Numbered from the stretch's first letter, positions 31,086-42,549 are shown. The stretch is 64,000 bases of DNA from Pollenia angustigena (GCA_930367215.1 OV884056.1:88175285-88239284), one strand, 5' to 3'. Made by a program: numbers and translations. The notes: generated by a model from the letters alone, not told the origin.

Positions 31086-32043
31086 TATGGTGTTTTCTTT
31101 TCTGACAATAATGTGCCATATATGCTACCATTCGTGCGGGTTTTTGCTCCATTCTAAAAATATATGCAAAAATGTGAGAAGTTGTCGTTTTCCTTTCTAA
31201 ACATGTTGCAACAATAAATGGCAAATTTGTTCCATTTCTTAAGCTGGAGGTCCATACCACGCGTTTTCGCCTCCACGCAGCGCATGCTTTTCTAACATTA
31301 CTTGCGTCCTACGTTTCAAGTTACATGCAACGCTTTTTATGCAGCAGCAGCACAAGTAAAAATAAAATTTAATTTGTCAAAATCAGCTGCTTTGTTCGAA
31401 CGCTGCTTGTGACGCTTACAAAAGTAGAAAGTAAACCTACTTTTCGCCTCAAGGCATCTACGCTTTTGTGCATGTAACTTACTACGTAAAACTACACAGA
31501 CACTACTTTTTTGACAGCTGCGTATGCTGCGAAAAAGCGAGTAACGCGTGGTGTGGACCTCCAGCTTTACCCGCAGTTATAACTGAGTGTGAGATAATAC
31601 CCTTTCTTGCATCTGCGTAAAGTACTTTTTTATGCAAGCAAGTATTTTTTTTCCTTGTGTTTGCGGACAGTTTGCGTTATATTGTGATGGATATAAAAAC
31701 TTTTTGTTTTTCGTTTGTTTTACTTTTATTATATTTTTTGTCGCAAAATTTTTAACAACAGCTGACATTAATTATTGAAAATCAGTGTTGTTAACGCTTA
31801 TTGCAATTATAAGAAAATTTGATGTTGAAAATTGCTACAAGCGTGGTGAATATCGCTTTTAGTACAAACTTTGCATTCAATATCTAACACGCTAAATACA
31901 CATTAGTGTTGAGTGTAAGACGTAGCAATTATTTTGTTCCATTGTAATATAGAAAAATGTATCACTTTGTAAGGGTTCGTGTAACCTAACAAATATATTA
32001 CGCAACTATAATGCATCATTATTTTTTAGAAAAGAAAACACCA
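31086..32043. mobile_element. PIF/Harbinger-like MITE, second copy, with MITE inserted
   Basis: It has the same termini as 28981-29629 (TGGTGTTTTCTTTTCT) and TTA on both sides. The 325-bp MITE at 31242-31566 interrupts it; the other copy provides the uninterrupted sequence CATTTCTTTCCCGCAG. Confidence 0.9.
31242..31566. mobile_element. MITE of 325 bp, TTA duplication
   Basis: AGCTGGAGGTCCATACCACG and its inverse CGTGGTGTGGACCTCCAGCT form the ends. TTA is duplicated (31239-31241 and 31567-31569). A decayed relative is at 9243-9490. Confidence 0.88.
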
Positions 32044-32176
32044 TTAGTAGTAGCATCATAATCAGCCATCGTTATTAAAGTCTGAGGCAAATTTTATTGT
32101 TTGTTGCCAAAAAAAAATTAATTCAGAAAAGTATGTAAATAAATCTGACATGGAGTACAAACAGTTTCGGCTTTAA

Positions 32177-32527
32177 GCCTAGATTACACTATCTCACAAG
32201 TCATACGTATTCCATAATACTTTGTGAGATATAAATCTTATGAGTTTTGATGCGACTGTCAAAAAATCTAATTTAACATGACAGTTTGTGTTCACACCAT
32301 CACACAAAGTATAAACACTAACACATGAAATAAAATGCAACCCTGAACCAATGAAAAGTATTATTGTTTAGACATTTTTCAAAAAACGATGAAGTCGTGT
32401 GGGATGTCAAACTTTTTTCATAATACTGTCATTTTCGTGACACATTGCATTCACACTATCACACTTTGTCATATTACTTGAGTTTTTGACATGTATTAAT
32501 ACAAAGTATAATAGTGTAATCTAGCCT
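32177..32527. mobile_element. MITE of 351 bp, TTA duplication
   Basis: AGCCTAGATTACACTA and TAGTGTAATCTAGCCT form near-perfect inverted ends, with TTA on both sides. A second copy in opposite orientation is at 49683-50015. Confidence 0.88.
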
Positions 32528-32597
32528 TTATTAGTGACGATTATGAAGCCCACACAAAATAAGTTTAAATAAAACAATATATTTGTGTATATTCTGA

Positions 32598-33106
32598 TTC
32601 TGAGAAATTTCGCTCAAGAGACCATAGCTCTTAGTCGTGTTCGGAGCCCCTCCAAAATAGAAATTTTTTCATATTTTAATAAATTCTGAATTTTCTTCGA
32701 TTTTTCGAGATTGTTTTCTTTTTTTTAGATTATGAAAGTTCAGATAATTTCCAACATCTTTTATTACGATAAATTTTTTTGTTTTCGAACTCCTTTTTGT
32801 AGGAAAATCGATCGAAAAAAATCGAAGAAAATTCAGAATTTATTAGTTAAAAGTTCTAGTTAAAAGGCTATTTTTCGACAAAGCATTTCTAATATCTCTA
32901 CGAAAAATTGTATCAATACAGATTCTGAAACGATAAAAATACCTTTCAAACAAGCCCAGATTGAGGAATCTACTATAATTCTATCCGATTTTATGACGAA
33001 TTTAATTAAATTATTCTATGTATATATGCAAAAATATCTGTTTTGAAATTTTGGAGTGCTTCAACCCGACTTAGAGCTATGGTCTCTTGAGCAAAATTTC
33101 TCAGAA
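32598..33106. mobile_element. TIR element of 509 bp with inner inverted pair
   Basis: TTCTGAGAAATTTCGCTCAA is followed by GAGACCATAGCTCTTAGTCG, and the pair returns inverted at the right end with few changes (~40 bp TIR). An inner pair (AAATTCTGAATTTTCTTCGA near 32680 and its inverse near 32820) makes a second hairpin. No target duplication was identified. Confidence 0.8.
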
Positions 33107-33174
33107 ACACCTATAGATTACGTTTGTGCTATACGCTTCATCAAAAAAAATCGTTCCATACAATTTGACCCGCC

Positions 33175-33176
<2 letters not shown>

Positions 33177-33260
<84 letters not shown>
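33177..33260. repeat. (TA)n microsatellite
   Basis: About 80 bp of TA dinucleotides with a single CA interruption. Confidence 0.97.
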
Positions 33261-33263
<3 letters not shown>

Positions 33264-34114
33264 GTGAGATATCGGCTAATTTTTTTAAAGGCTTGAACGA
33301 CCCATCGTCGCCATTATGTATGCAAATGTCCGCCACGGCTTCGCTGGCTCGTGCGTATCCGAATTGTCTAGTTTTCCATGACACTTGCACATAAATCAGG
33401 GATATAATCACCTCATAAGACATCGAGTAATATATCGAAATTTTTTATTTGGGTATAAAGACACTCGATCTTGCAGACAAGCGTAAAGCTTCGCGGGGAT
33501 TAAACATAGGGAATAAAAAAAAAAAAAAAATCGAATGAAATGTATCGTACACTGAAAGAAAAATGCTTCATATATTTAATGAACCATTTTCATAAAAAAA
33601 TTTTCCTTGGGTAAATGCAAGTTTTCATTGTCTAAATGGAATTTCATAGTTATAATGAATTATTTTCGTTAAAATCGCTTCATTGGATTTCGTAATTACG
33701 TTAAAAATTTTCATAGAATATATGAAAAGTTAAGTTTGTCTAAGTTAAACAAAAAATTTTTATTGGGAACATAAAAAAACAATATACAAACATAACTATA
33801 TTCATAAATTAATACAAAATTATAGTTTCCTTAAAAAAATGTTTGATTGTTAATTAAAAAATGTAAGATTTAATTATTTCGTACATCTAATGTAATATGC
33901 CGTTAAATTTATGAAAAAAAAAAAATTTATTTATAAAAGCAACATATTTCAATAATTGCCTTCATAAATTTAAATTTTCATTATGTCAATAAAAATTTCA
34001 TTATAGTAATGAAACAAAAACTTTCAATCAACGTTGTTATTGTTATTATGGACAATTTAATCTCATATTTACGCTCTTAATTGAGTTAAAAACATAGTTT
34101 TTTTATACAATAAC
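33261..34114. other. AT-rich DNA with a truncated SINE body
   Basis: At 33474-33510 is GCAGACAAGCGTAAAGCTTC then GCGGGGATTA, the body shared with the SINE at 50455-50590 but without a tRNA-like head. The rest (33550-34110) is AT-rich with repeated TTCATTA / AATGAA motifs and no gene. Confidence 0.5.
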
Positions 34115-35215
34115 TACACTGCCTCGGTAGACTAGCTGGTCAGCGTTACCGTTCAAAATTTTCAAAAAGGGGCACAAAAAGGGGATTTTCAAAATAAAAG
34201 TGGCACAAATAGGGGAATTCTGAGGAAAAAAGGGGCAACTTTAAATAAATAAGATAATAAATAAGACCATTTTCATTTTTATTAAGTTATTTTCACGGAA
34301 AACATAAACGTTACAAAAAATAAGCCTCTTCTTATGTATAAATAAAAGGCTTAACTCCACTTTTCGAAAATTTCTCAATTTTGTTATATTACTATCTAAT
34401 TAGATGTGAACTCTTTGAAAATGATTTTGTTTTTTTATAATTTAAATATTTTCCATTAAAAAATATGAAAAATTGGTGTAGGGTTTTAATCTTATTTGAT
34501 TTTTTCCGAAGCTACCAGCCATATAAAAGGAAAATATACATAACAAAATTAGGCCATTAAATATTGCTTAAATATGAATTACTAAGCTTCGCGTGTTTGG
34601 ACAATTTCTTTTTGTAGCATTTTAAATTTTGAAAATCCATTTTTCAAACAATACTAATTGTTTTTGAAAATGGTGTTGAATTTTTGACAGTAAAGTTTTA
34701 TAAAATAACTGCAAATTTATTTGTTTTTACGGAATATGTAGTAAATTTTTTGACAATTAATTTATATAAGATAACTGAATATTCATTTGTTTTTACGGAA
34801 TTCCCGGTTGAATTTTTGACAGTAACAATGAAGTGAACTTTTCGTTGCTTTAAATTAAATTTTTTATTTAATTTAAAATAAAGAAGAATTTAACTCAATC
34901 AACGGACAATATTAACTGCAACTGAAATTCCTAACAGTTTTTTGAATAACTGTTAGAATCAGTTAAAAATAAATTTGCTTGGAATTTTAAATGTTTATTT
35001 ATTTAAAAATGACTGAACGGAATATTTCTTAAATAAACTACAGTCCGTTACTGTAATAATATTGTGAGTGTGGGTTCGAGCCCAGCTTCAGTCAAGAATG
35101 AAAAATTATCAATAAATTTTAATTAATTTCATGTTGTAAAATTCCTTTCTTCACAAAAATAATTTAATGAAAATTAAATTTGATGAACTTAAGCCTAATT
35201 AAAAATATTAAAAAT
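34115..35215 (+). mobile_element. tRNA-derived SINE split by ~880 bp
   Basis: At 34122-34155 is a head with an A-box-like TAGACTAGCTGGT. At 35070 is a B-box-like GGTTCGAGCC followed by the body TCAAGAATG...TTCATGTTGTAAAATTCCTT and TTAAGCCTAATTAAAAAT, shared with the minus-strand SINEs at 37734 and 38307. The AT-rich 34158-35044 between them may be an insertion; GTTAC(C/T)GT occurs on both sides. Confidence 0.5.
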
Positions 35216-35577
35216 TTGGATTAAAAATAAAGTAAAATAAAATAAGAAAAAATAAAAAAAAATAATTTAAAAAAAATAAAAAAAAAAAATAATTAAAAAA
35301 ATAAAAAAAAAAAATTTTTTTTTTACTTTATTGAAAGTATTCATCCAATGAATAATATTCATAGATCTAATGTAATGTTTCATTAAACATGCAGTTTTTA
35401 TACAAACTTAATTTAAGATAATAAATATATAAATACTTATTTATAATTCATTTTATAACGTAAAAACAGTTGAATTTATTATAAAACATAATAAATATTA
35501 TAATTATGATGTTTTTGGAAGCAATAAACAATATAATCTTAACGGCAGATTAAATAAAAAAATACATATGTATATTA

Positions 35578-36972
35578 GCGTGGCCGTTAGTTGTATGGAG
35601 AACTTTTTTTTTTGATTTCTTATATTCTCCCCCCCCCAAATCGGTTCAGTTTTATGTAAAAAAAAATACAAAAAAATTTCGTAGCGATAAGTTGTGTTTT
35701 AGGGGGGGCGTCGGCCCCTCAAAGTTTGCCATCAAGCCATTTATTCAAATGCAATTTGTTTGCATATGACTATCTCTTAAAAACAACATTTTACAAGAAC
35801 ATGGTATATGGCAATATTTTAGCTCTTCTAGTCAACAACATTATCCTCGAAGAAAGTTTTTTGCTAAAATTAATATTTAAGAAAATAATTAAGAAAATAA
35901 CAACAAAATTCCAAACATTTTATATACGTTTTATATATATAAAAGAGGGATTTAATGTCAAGTGAACTAATTTTGAAATCGAAATCTTTCGATTTGGATG
36001 AAATTTGCACCATCGTTAGTCCCATTGAATAGTAGTTCAGACACAAATTTTCAACAAGATCGGTCAAAAAGTTTCTGAGTTTGGGGGGGTCAAAGTTTGA
36101 AATTTTGGCCATATAGGTGTTCTTTCACATCCATGTAACTTATTACCAATTGGGGTTAGCAAAATTTGTCTCAAGCAGCTTAGATAGCTATTTAATCAAT
36201 CTTTTTAAAAAAAATTTTTTTGGTTTTTTTAAAAAATTTTTTAACATATTTTTTTTTATATTTAAAACTTTTTTTTTTTTTTTTTTGCCAAGTTGTAAAT
36301 TTAAAAAAAAAAATTTAAAAAATTCAAAAAAAAAACAAAAAAATTTTTTTTTTAAAGATTGATCAAATAGCTATCTAAGCTGCTTGGGACAAATTTTGCT
36401 AACCCCAATTGGTAATAAGTTACATGGATGTGAAAGAACACCTATATGGCCAAAATTTCAAACTTTGACCCCCCCAAACTCAGAAACTTTTTGACCGATC
36501 TTGTTGAAAATTTGTGTCTAAACTACTATTCAATAGGACTAACGTTGGTGCAAATTTCATCCAAATCGAAAGACATCGATTTCAAAATTAGTTCACTTGA
36601 CATTAAATCCCTCTTTTATATATATAAAACGTATATAAAATGTTTGGAATTTTGTTGTTATTTTCTTAATTATTTTCTTAAATATTAATTTTAGCACAAA
36701 ACTTTCTTCGAAGCTAATGTTGTTGACAAGAAGAGCTAAAATATTGCCATATATCATGTTCTTGTTAAATGTTGTTTTTAAGAGATAGTCATATGCAAAC
36801 AAATTACATTTGAATAAATGGCTTGATGGCAAACTTTGAGGGGCGGACGCCCCCCCCCTAAAACACAACTTATCGCTACGAAATTTTTTTGTATTTTTTT
36901 TTACATAAAACTGAACCGATTTGGGGGGGGGGAGAATATAAGAAATCAAAAAAAAGAAAATAACGGCCACCC
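35578..36972. mobile_element. Foldback element, 1.4 kb, arms ~620 bp, TA duplication
   Basis: The ends GCGTGGCCGTTA and TAACGGCCACCC are inverted, and TA lies on both sides. The arms match almost throughout, for example CAATTGGGGTTAGCAAAATT and its inverse, around an A/T homopolymer centre (36200-36355). Both arms can be read as the same ~80-codon peptide on opposite strands, a mirror effect and not a gene. A TA target suggests a Tc1/mariner-type enzyme. Confidence 0.9.
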
Positions 36973-37142
36973 TAATGTATATACTACATTAAAAATAAAT
37001 AAAAAATTTCCGTCAACGAGCTTGGTATAGGTCGTAAAAGTTTCAGAACACTTTGGGAACGTACGTTAACGCATGAAAACTATTCATCAATGCTGCAGTG
37101 ATGCAAAATGTAATTGCTGATGCGTAATTACCAGTTGCAGTT

Positions 37143-37652
37143 GTGATGATACTTTTTTACTGCACGACAGCTGTGCAAAGTTTAATAAGCAAACATAAAA
37201 TAATAATAAAAATGCTATCAACAATAACGATGTCAAATTTTATTAAAAATATTGAACCAACAACTGACAGTTTTCTTATAAATGACAAGAAAAAGCATCA
37301 CAAAAAAAAAAAAAAAATAAAACGATTTATTTTATGCCAAAAGCTATTGCTTCAGAAAATTAACTGCAGCAATAATCGCCTGCATAAAAAAAAACTTTTG
37401 ACACATAAAAATCATGCCAAGCTTCTTAAAAGTCATATTTTTCGAACATTAAACTTTACTTCTGTGCAAGTGATACCCAACAACTGCATTTTAGGTAAAA
37501 ACTGGATCAAAGAAGTACTGGTATTATTAGAAACTACTTCGAAATATCTTTCACATGATGCATTAAAAATTCCGTTAAGAGCAAATTTCAAAAATAAGTT
37601 TTGCTTGAAAGATTTTCTACAAAACTTAAAATTTTGTAAATATATTTATTAA
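37143..37652 (+). CDS. Unrecognised Lys-rich ORF, 169 codons
   Basis: This is the longest ORF in the window not belonging to a recognised mobile element. It may start at the second internal Met (37212, context AAAAATGCT), giving ~146 aa. A basic stretch near residue 50-60 (KKKHHKKKKKIKR) is followed by a mixed region (RTLNFTSVQVIPNNCILG, then KNWIKEVLVLLETTSKYL) and a C-terminus FCLKDFLQNLKFCKYIY. No signal peptide, domain or family is recognised. In DNA this AT-rich an ORF of this length is unlikely by chance. A poly-A tract at ~37300-37318 encodes the lysines, so the frame could depend on homopolymer length. It may be a small gene, an exon or a decayed element. Confidence 0.35.
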   Translation: MMILFYCTTAVQSLISKHKIIIKMLSTITMSNFIKNIEPTTDSFLINDKKKHHKKKKKIKRFILCQKLLLQKINCSNNRLHKKKLLTHKNHAKLLKSHIFRTLNFTSVQVIPNNCILGKNWIKEVLVLLETTSKYLSHDALKIPLRANFKNKFCLKDFLQNLKFCKYIY

Positions 37653-37733
37653 AACATAATGCCGTATTCATAAAAAATAAAATAAGTTTGAAATGTGTTT
37701 TGATGCAAAATGTTCATACAAATTTTTCTTAAA

Positions 37734-38074
37734 ATTTTTAATTAGGCTTAAGTTCATGAAATTTAATTTTTATTAAATTATTTTTATGAAGAAAGGAATT
37801 TTACAACATGAAAATTAATCAAAATTGTTATTGATAATCTTTCATTCTTGACGTGGCTCGGGCTCGAACCCTGGCCGGCAGGTTACCATGACATGTTTCG
37901 ATCGCAACCACTCGATCTCCTCAGATGGATTTGTCGTCTTACACTCGCAGCCATCGACGACTGCTGACGTCACTAGTCAAACATCAATCCTTAAACCAAA
38001 TTGTATTTTAACATTTGGTAGATCGAAATTTGCTTTCCTGAATGATTATCCATTTTAATTGATTTTACATGTTT
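37734..38074 (-). mobile_element. tRNA-derived SINE, copy 1
   Basis: On the minus strand a B-box-like GGTTCGAGCCC (near 37861-37875) follows a structured head (ATCGAGTGGTTGCGATCG). It precedes the body with TTCATGTTGTAAAATTCCTT and a TTAAGCCTAATTAAAAA tail. It is almost the same as 38307-38648, with one difference noted (TTTGTCG versus TTTGCCG). Confidence 0.65.
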
Positions 38075-38234
38075 TTTCCTTTACTTCTGTTTTTTCGTAC
38101 TTTCGTCAAGAATTTTTCTTGAAGTCCAAGTACATTTTTTGTTTTTTCACTTTGTCTTTCTCTTTTCCGTTGACCTTTTTCAGCACAACTTGAAGGACAA
38201 ATGTACACATAGAGCTCGTGCCTTAGCTTTAACA

Positions 38235-38700
38235 ATAATTAGTATTGTGGTTATTTTGTTGAACTATTTATGGTTTTTAATCCAAATTTTTTTTTTTTTT
38301 TAATATTTTTAATTAGGCTTAAGTTCATGAAATTTAATTTTTATTAAATTATTTTTATGAAGAAAGGAATTTTACAACATGAAAATTAATCAAAATTGTT
38401 ATTGATAATCTTTCATTCTTGACGTGGCTCGGGCTCGAACCCTGGCCGGCAGGTTACCATGACATGTTTCGATCGCAACCACTCGATCTCCTCAGATGGA
38501 TTTGCCGTCTTACACTCGCAGCCATCGACGACTGCTGACGTCACTAGTCAAACATCAATCCTTAAACCAAATTGTATTTTAACATTTGGTAGATCGAAAT
38601 TTGCTTTCCTGAATGATTATCCATTTTAATTGATTTTACATGTTTTTGGATTAAAAACCATAAATAGTTCAACAAAATAACCACAATACTAATTTTTCTT
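38235..38700. repeat. Perfect ~49-bp inverted repeat enclosing a SINE
   Basis: AATTAGTATTGTGGTTATTT ... TTTTTAATCC at 38238-38287 returns inverted at 38648-38698. Everything between is a T run and the second SINE copy, so an original hairpin element appears to have received the SINE. Confidence 0.85.
38307..38648 (-). mobile_element. tRNA-derived SINE, copy 2
   Basis: A ~341-bp near-duplicate of 37734-38074 in the same orientation, located inside the inverted repeat 38235-38700. A third, diverged copy is at 54645-54800. Confidence 0.65.
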
Positions 38701-38722
38701 AAAATATAATTCAAAAGACTAT

Positions 38723-39062
38723 TGGCCATTTTCTCATTAGGCGATTATCTTTTTTCCCAACGAAAAACTACACATTAAAGAAATTTGGTTTTCTCAATGT
38801 CTCATTTGCTTCGATTTTATCGCAAAGCTAACCGGCACTCATCTGCCAATTATTTATTTTCCTTTTATTTGCCGTACAGATAAATTTAATCAGCTGACTC
38901 CCAACTTTTACATGTATTTTGAGTGGCGTTGCCAGCTGAAAACTTTGCTTTTTGTCGGTATATTGATAAAACCAAAATCGTTAACGGACAGTTTATCGGT
39001 CCAATAAATTTATGTTGACATTAATTAACAGACAGTTTTTCGATACATTGAGAAAATGGCCA
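38723..39062. mobile_element. MITE of 340 bp, TAT duplication
   Basis: TGGCCATTTTCTCA and TGAGAAAATGGCCA are perfect 14-bp ends, and TAT flanks both sides. No coding sequence. Confidence 0.8.
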
Positions 39063-39139
39063 TATGTATAGGGAAGAATACTTCAAGCTTTTATAAACCA
39101 TATTTTTAGTAACTCTATATGAGAATTTTATATTTATAT

Positions 39140-40625
39140 TACACTACGTGCCAAAATTTCAACAAAGTCGTGACCAAATGAATCTGGCAGCTAATCTTTA
39201 TGTAAAATTGAATCCGAATATGAAGTCAGAATTGTCAAAAGTAGAACAGTTTTTGAGATATTCCAAAATAACCGTTATTTGTATTTTTAAAAAAGTTGAT
39301 GTGACTGAAATGCAAATATCTTTAAAAATTTTAAACGGATTATGTAATTCTTTCTTTTAAGTGAAAGGTTATAAAATTTCTAAAATAACCATGGATCGCT
39401 TGTGAAGATTGGTCAAGAAATGACAGAGTTACAGGGGACAAAAGTTCAAGCTTCATTGAAAATTTTACGATCTTGTTCAATTTTGCTCTTTTCAAGTTAT
39501 TTTTTTTTAAACCAATGATTTAAAAATCCTAATGTTTTATTGCATGCGACAATAGATTATTTTAATATGAACATTTTGCGCCCAACAAGACATATATTGG
39601 TACAAAAATGACAAAGCTACAGAAGATTTTATAAATTAACCCACCCAAATAGAAATTCAATAGTTTTAAGCAATTTTTAATATTTATTTGGGGGTTTCAC
39701 AAGGTGTCGTAAAGTCATATATCTTAAATAATAACATGAAGGAATACGACTGTTGTGAACAACCCCTCATAATTAAGTGTGCTATTTTTAATTTAAATTA
39801 GCTGATTTAAAACAAATATAAAAAATAAAAATGTACCTACCATCAAAATATTTTTTAATTCTAATCCATGAATTAATAAATTAAATTAGATCTTGCCTGA
39901 CTATTTTCCATTTTTTAGACGCAAATCACAAATATATTTTATTTCGTTTGTTTACCAAACATCAGAGTCCTAAGCCGATATAATTTGACGCCGCAAGTGT
40001 TTTGTTGCAAAAATTGCTAGCCGCAGGTTAAATTCGGATATTAGCCGGATAAAACTATACCATCAACGGCGACTGCTACAAAAACTTATGCGGATCGGCT
40101 CATCCGCTCAGCGCAGGTCTCTTCTGATTAATTACGACAGCACAATAAACATAGCAAGCAATGTACTATTAATTTAAGACACTTTTTGTTTACAAAGCAA
40201 CAACAATATTTTTAAACCATTGTAAAATATTAGAACATTATGACAATTTAACATGATAACACACCTTGTGAATACCCCAATTGTTACTAAAAATTTAGCT
40301 TTGTTTATTTATTTGTTGTCGGTTAATTCAATTAATCTTCTGTAACTTTGTCATTTTTGCACCGATCTGGTTCCTATTGGGCACAAAATATTTGTATTGA
40401 AATAGGCAAACATTTTTTTTTTGGATATTTGCATTTATTTATTTATTTATTTCGCATATGGTTTTCTAATACAACAAGACATAATATCTTATAATTTCAG
40501 TCACAGCGTCTTTTTTAAAAACACAAATAACGGTTATTTTGGAATATCTCGAAAACTGTTCTACTTTTGAAAATTCTGACTTCATATTCGGATTCAGCGG
40601 ACATACACGTAGTGTTATTTATAAG
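39140..40625. mobile_element. Foldback element with MITE 39689-40279 inside
   Basis: ACACTACGTG near 39145 and CACGTAGTGT near 40606 are the ends. The arms pair over GAATCCGAATATGAAGTCAG, AAAAGTAGAACAGTTTT and TATTCCAAAATAACCGTTAT. A ~60-bp segment in the left arm is missing from the right. A 591-bp unrelated element sits in the middle. No gene. Confidence 0.8.
39689..40279 (-). mobile_element. TIR element, 591 bp, copy 2 (inverted copy of 397-989)
   Basis: It has the same termini (TTCACAAGGTGT) and interior as copy 1, with ATT on both sides. Shared interior blocks include TAAGCCGATATAATTTGACG and CGCTCAGCGCAGGTCTCTTC. Confidence 0.85.
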
Positions 40626-41760
40626 TTTGAGTAAAAATATGTATGTATGTAGTAATTATTTATGTACTTGTTACATATTTAATAATTGTAATATGTACAT
40701 AATTAATAAAGTGTTCCACAAGGTCGAAACCCCGCAATAAAGAAAGTTTATTAAGCAAATATCTAGGGTTAAATAAATAAATATCGACATAATTTAAAGT
40801 TAAAGCCAATTTTTTAAAAAAAATGTCAGCCACGGAGTATGAATACATAATATAACCTCCTAATTGGTAAATCTGTATGCTTTAAACTCCATGTTAAACC
40901 CATTTTGAAGCATTTTTCAATGATTCCCATATTTTATAGATTAATTTTTTACCTAAATAGATATGGATAAAGTATTTTGCAATTTTTACGACCTATAAGT
41001 CCTTAACTAGGAGCGTTGGCGCGAACACCATGTTCCTATAGAACTTCTTTCAAGAATTCTAAAAAATTATATAAATATCAATTTGGTGCTGAGCCGAGTT
41101 AATATTCTTGTTTTAAGCCGATTCTTTTGTGTAAAAAAAAAAAAAATTTTTTTTAAACACTCATTCTTTAAATATTTTTTTTATTAGCAACACTTTTTCT
41201 GTTTTGTAGTGCACAAAATATAAATTAGTTTAATTTGACTACAACGACAAAATAAGCGCAGACAACAACCTGCAGCCATGTAGCCGTGTCGTCGTGAAAA
41301 TAATCATTGCCATATACACACATGTATTCTATTTTTGACATATTGAAGTCGGTAGCTTGCTGTCTCGGATGTGTTTAAAGCATAACACTGTGCTAGTTGA
41401 AAAACTAACAAGTGGGGCACACCTTATCAGTGTTGCCAGATTATCACCTTCATCGCTAAATAGTATACCGAAAATCGACAAAATTCCCCAAACTTTAAGA
41501 AATCGCCAAATTTATTAAATATCGCCAAAAAAAAATTACCATGTTGCCAAACACAAAATTCTATCGCCAAATAGTTTTATAAATCGCCAGATCTGACAGC
41601 CCTGTACCTTATTCGAGTGCGCTGAATCTAGTGGTGCTAACAGTTTTTTAGGCTTGCTCTTGCTTTCAATATGTACCGTTATTTCGAAAATGAAGGAGGT
41701 TCGTGTAAATTTAAAACGGCAAAGGCCAAGGTTCTGATATGTGGATTATGTTTAAACTTA
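40626..41760. other. AT-rich DNA, TCGCCA-rich stretch, no gene
   Basis: At 41455-41600 ATCGCCAAAT/ATCGCCAG recurs about six times. The remainder shows no supported gene or element boundary. Confidence 0.4.
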
Positions 41761-41869
41761 TGGCGATTTCTTTTCTGAGAAATATGTTGCATAAATGTTA
41801 CATGACCTATACAAAAGAGATAGAGCATGTAACATTTATGCAACATATTTCTCAGAAAAGAAATCGCCA
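41761..41869. mobile_element. Palindromic PIF/Harbinger-like MITE, 109 bp, TTA duplication
   Basis: Near-perfect palindrome with ~49-bp arms starting TGGCGATTTCTTTTCTGAGA; TTA lies on both sides. The termini match the TGGYGWTTTCTTTTCT ends of 28981-29629 and 31086-32043, so it is a minimal family member. Confidence 0.9.
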
Positions 41870-42179
41870 TTAGTTTAACGTAGACTGAAATTCGGATTTT
41901 TTCCGACGAAATGTGATTTTTTTTTTAACTATTTTATTAAAGACCAAAATGTAAACTTGGTAATGGCGGCACAAATCCGTTTCAGATTATTTAAACCTAG
42001 TTAAACTGAACTCTAAGAATCCAGACTTAGTTTATTGAATAAGCTAAAAAATCCGAATTTCCGCAATAAAATTAAGACTTATCTTTTTTTATTCTTAGCA
42101 TACGTTTTAGAAATAAACATTTTTAAGCAAAATATTAAAAAAATATAAAAAACAAAGTTTCAAACAAAACATTTCGGCG

Positions 42180-42420
42180 CTGCGAAATATGGCCCCAGGA
42201 AATATGGCCCCAAAAAAATAAATGAAAATTGACCCCAAAGTTGGGGCTATTTTTCATAATGCAATATGGACCCAATTTTTTTATGAAAAATTACCCCAAA
42301 AAAATGAAAAATAACCCTAAAAATAAAATGAAATATGACCCTAAATTTTGGGTTATTCTTCATTATGAAAAATCAGCTCAAAATTTATAATGAATTTGAA
42401 CCCCAAAAAAGAACACAAAG
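42180..42420. repeat. Degenerate short repeat, ATGGCCCCAAA/TGACCCCAAA
   Basis: Motifs of the form AAAATRRCCCCAAAA recur about ten times, some inverted (TTGGGGCTATTTTTCAT), giving weak self-pairing. No gene. Confidence 0.6.
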
Positions 42421-42549
42421 AAAGTTACATTAAGCATTTTCGGTGGAGTTCATATGCCCGAATTTAGAATCCCGATTTCAAAATCCGGAGAATTATACAG
42501 TTTTGGTTTTAAAAACCGTACGATTGATAGCATGGTTGGGCTTTCGGCC

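Noticed and set aside
33175..33423. ORF with alternating Ile-Tyr
   Set aside because: It is the translation of the (TA)n microsatellite.
35870..36688. Two conserved ~80-codon ORFs with almost the same protein (minus and plus strand)
   Set aside because: They are mirror images in the two arms of a palindrome; the apparent conservation comes from arm identity, not selection.
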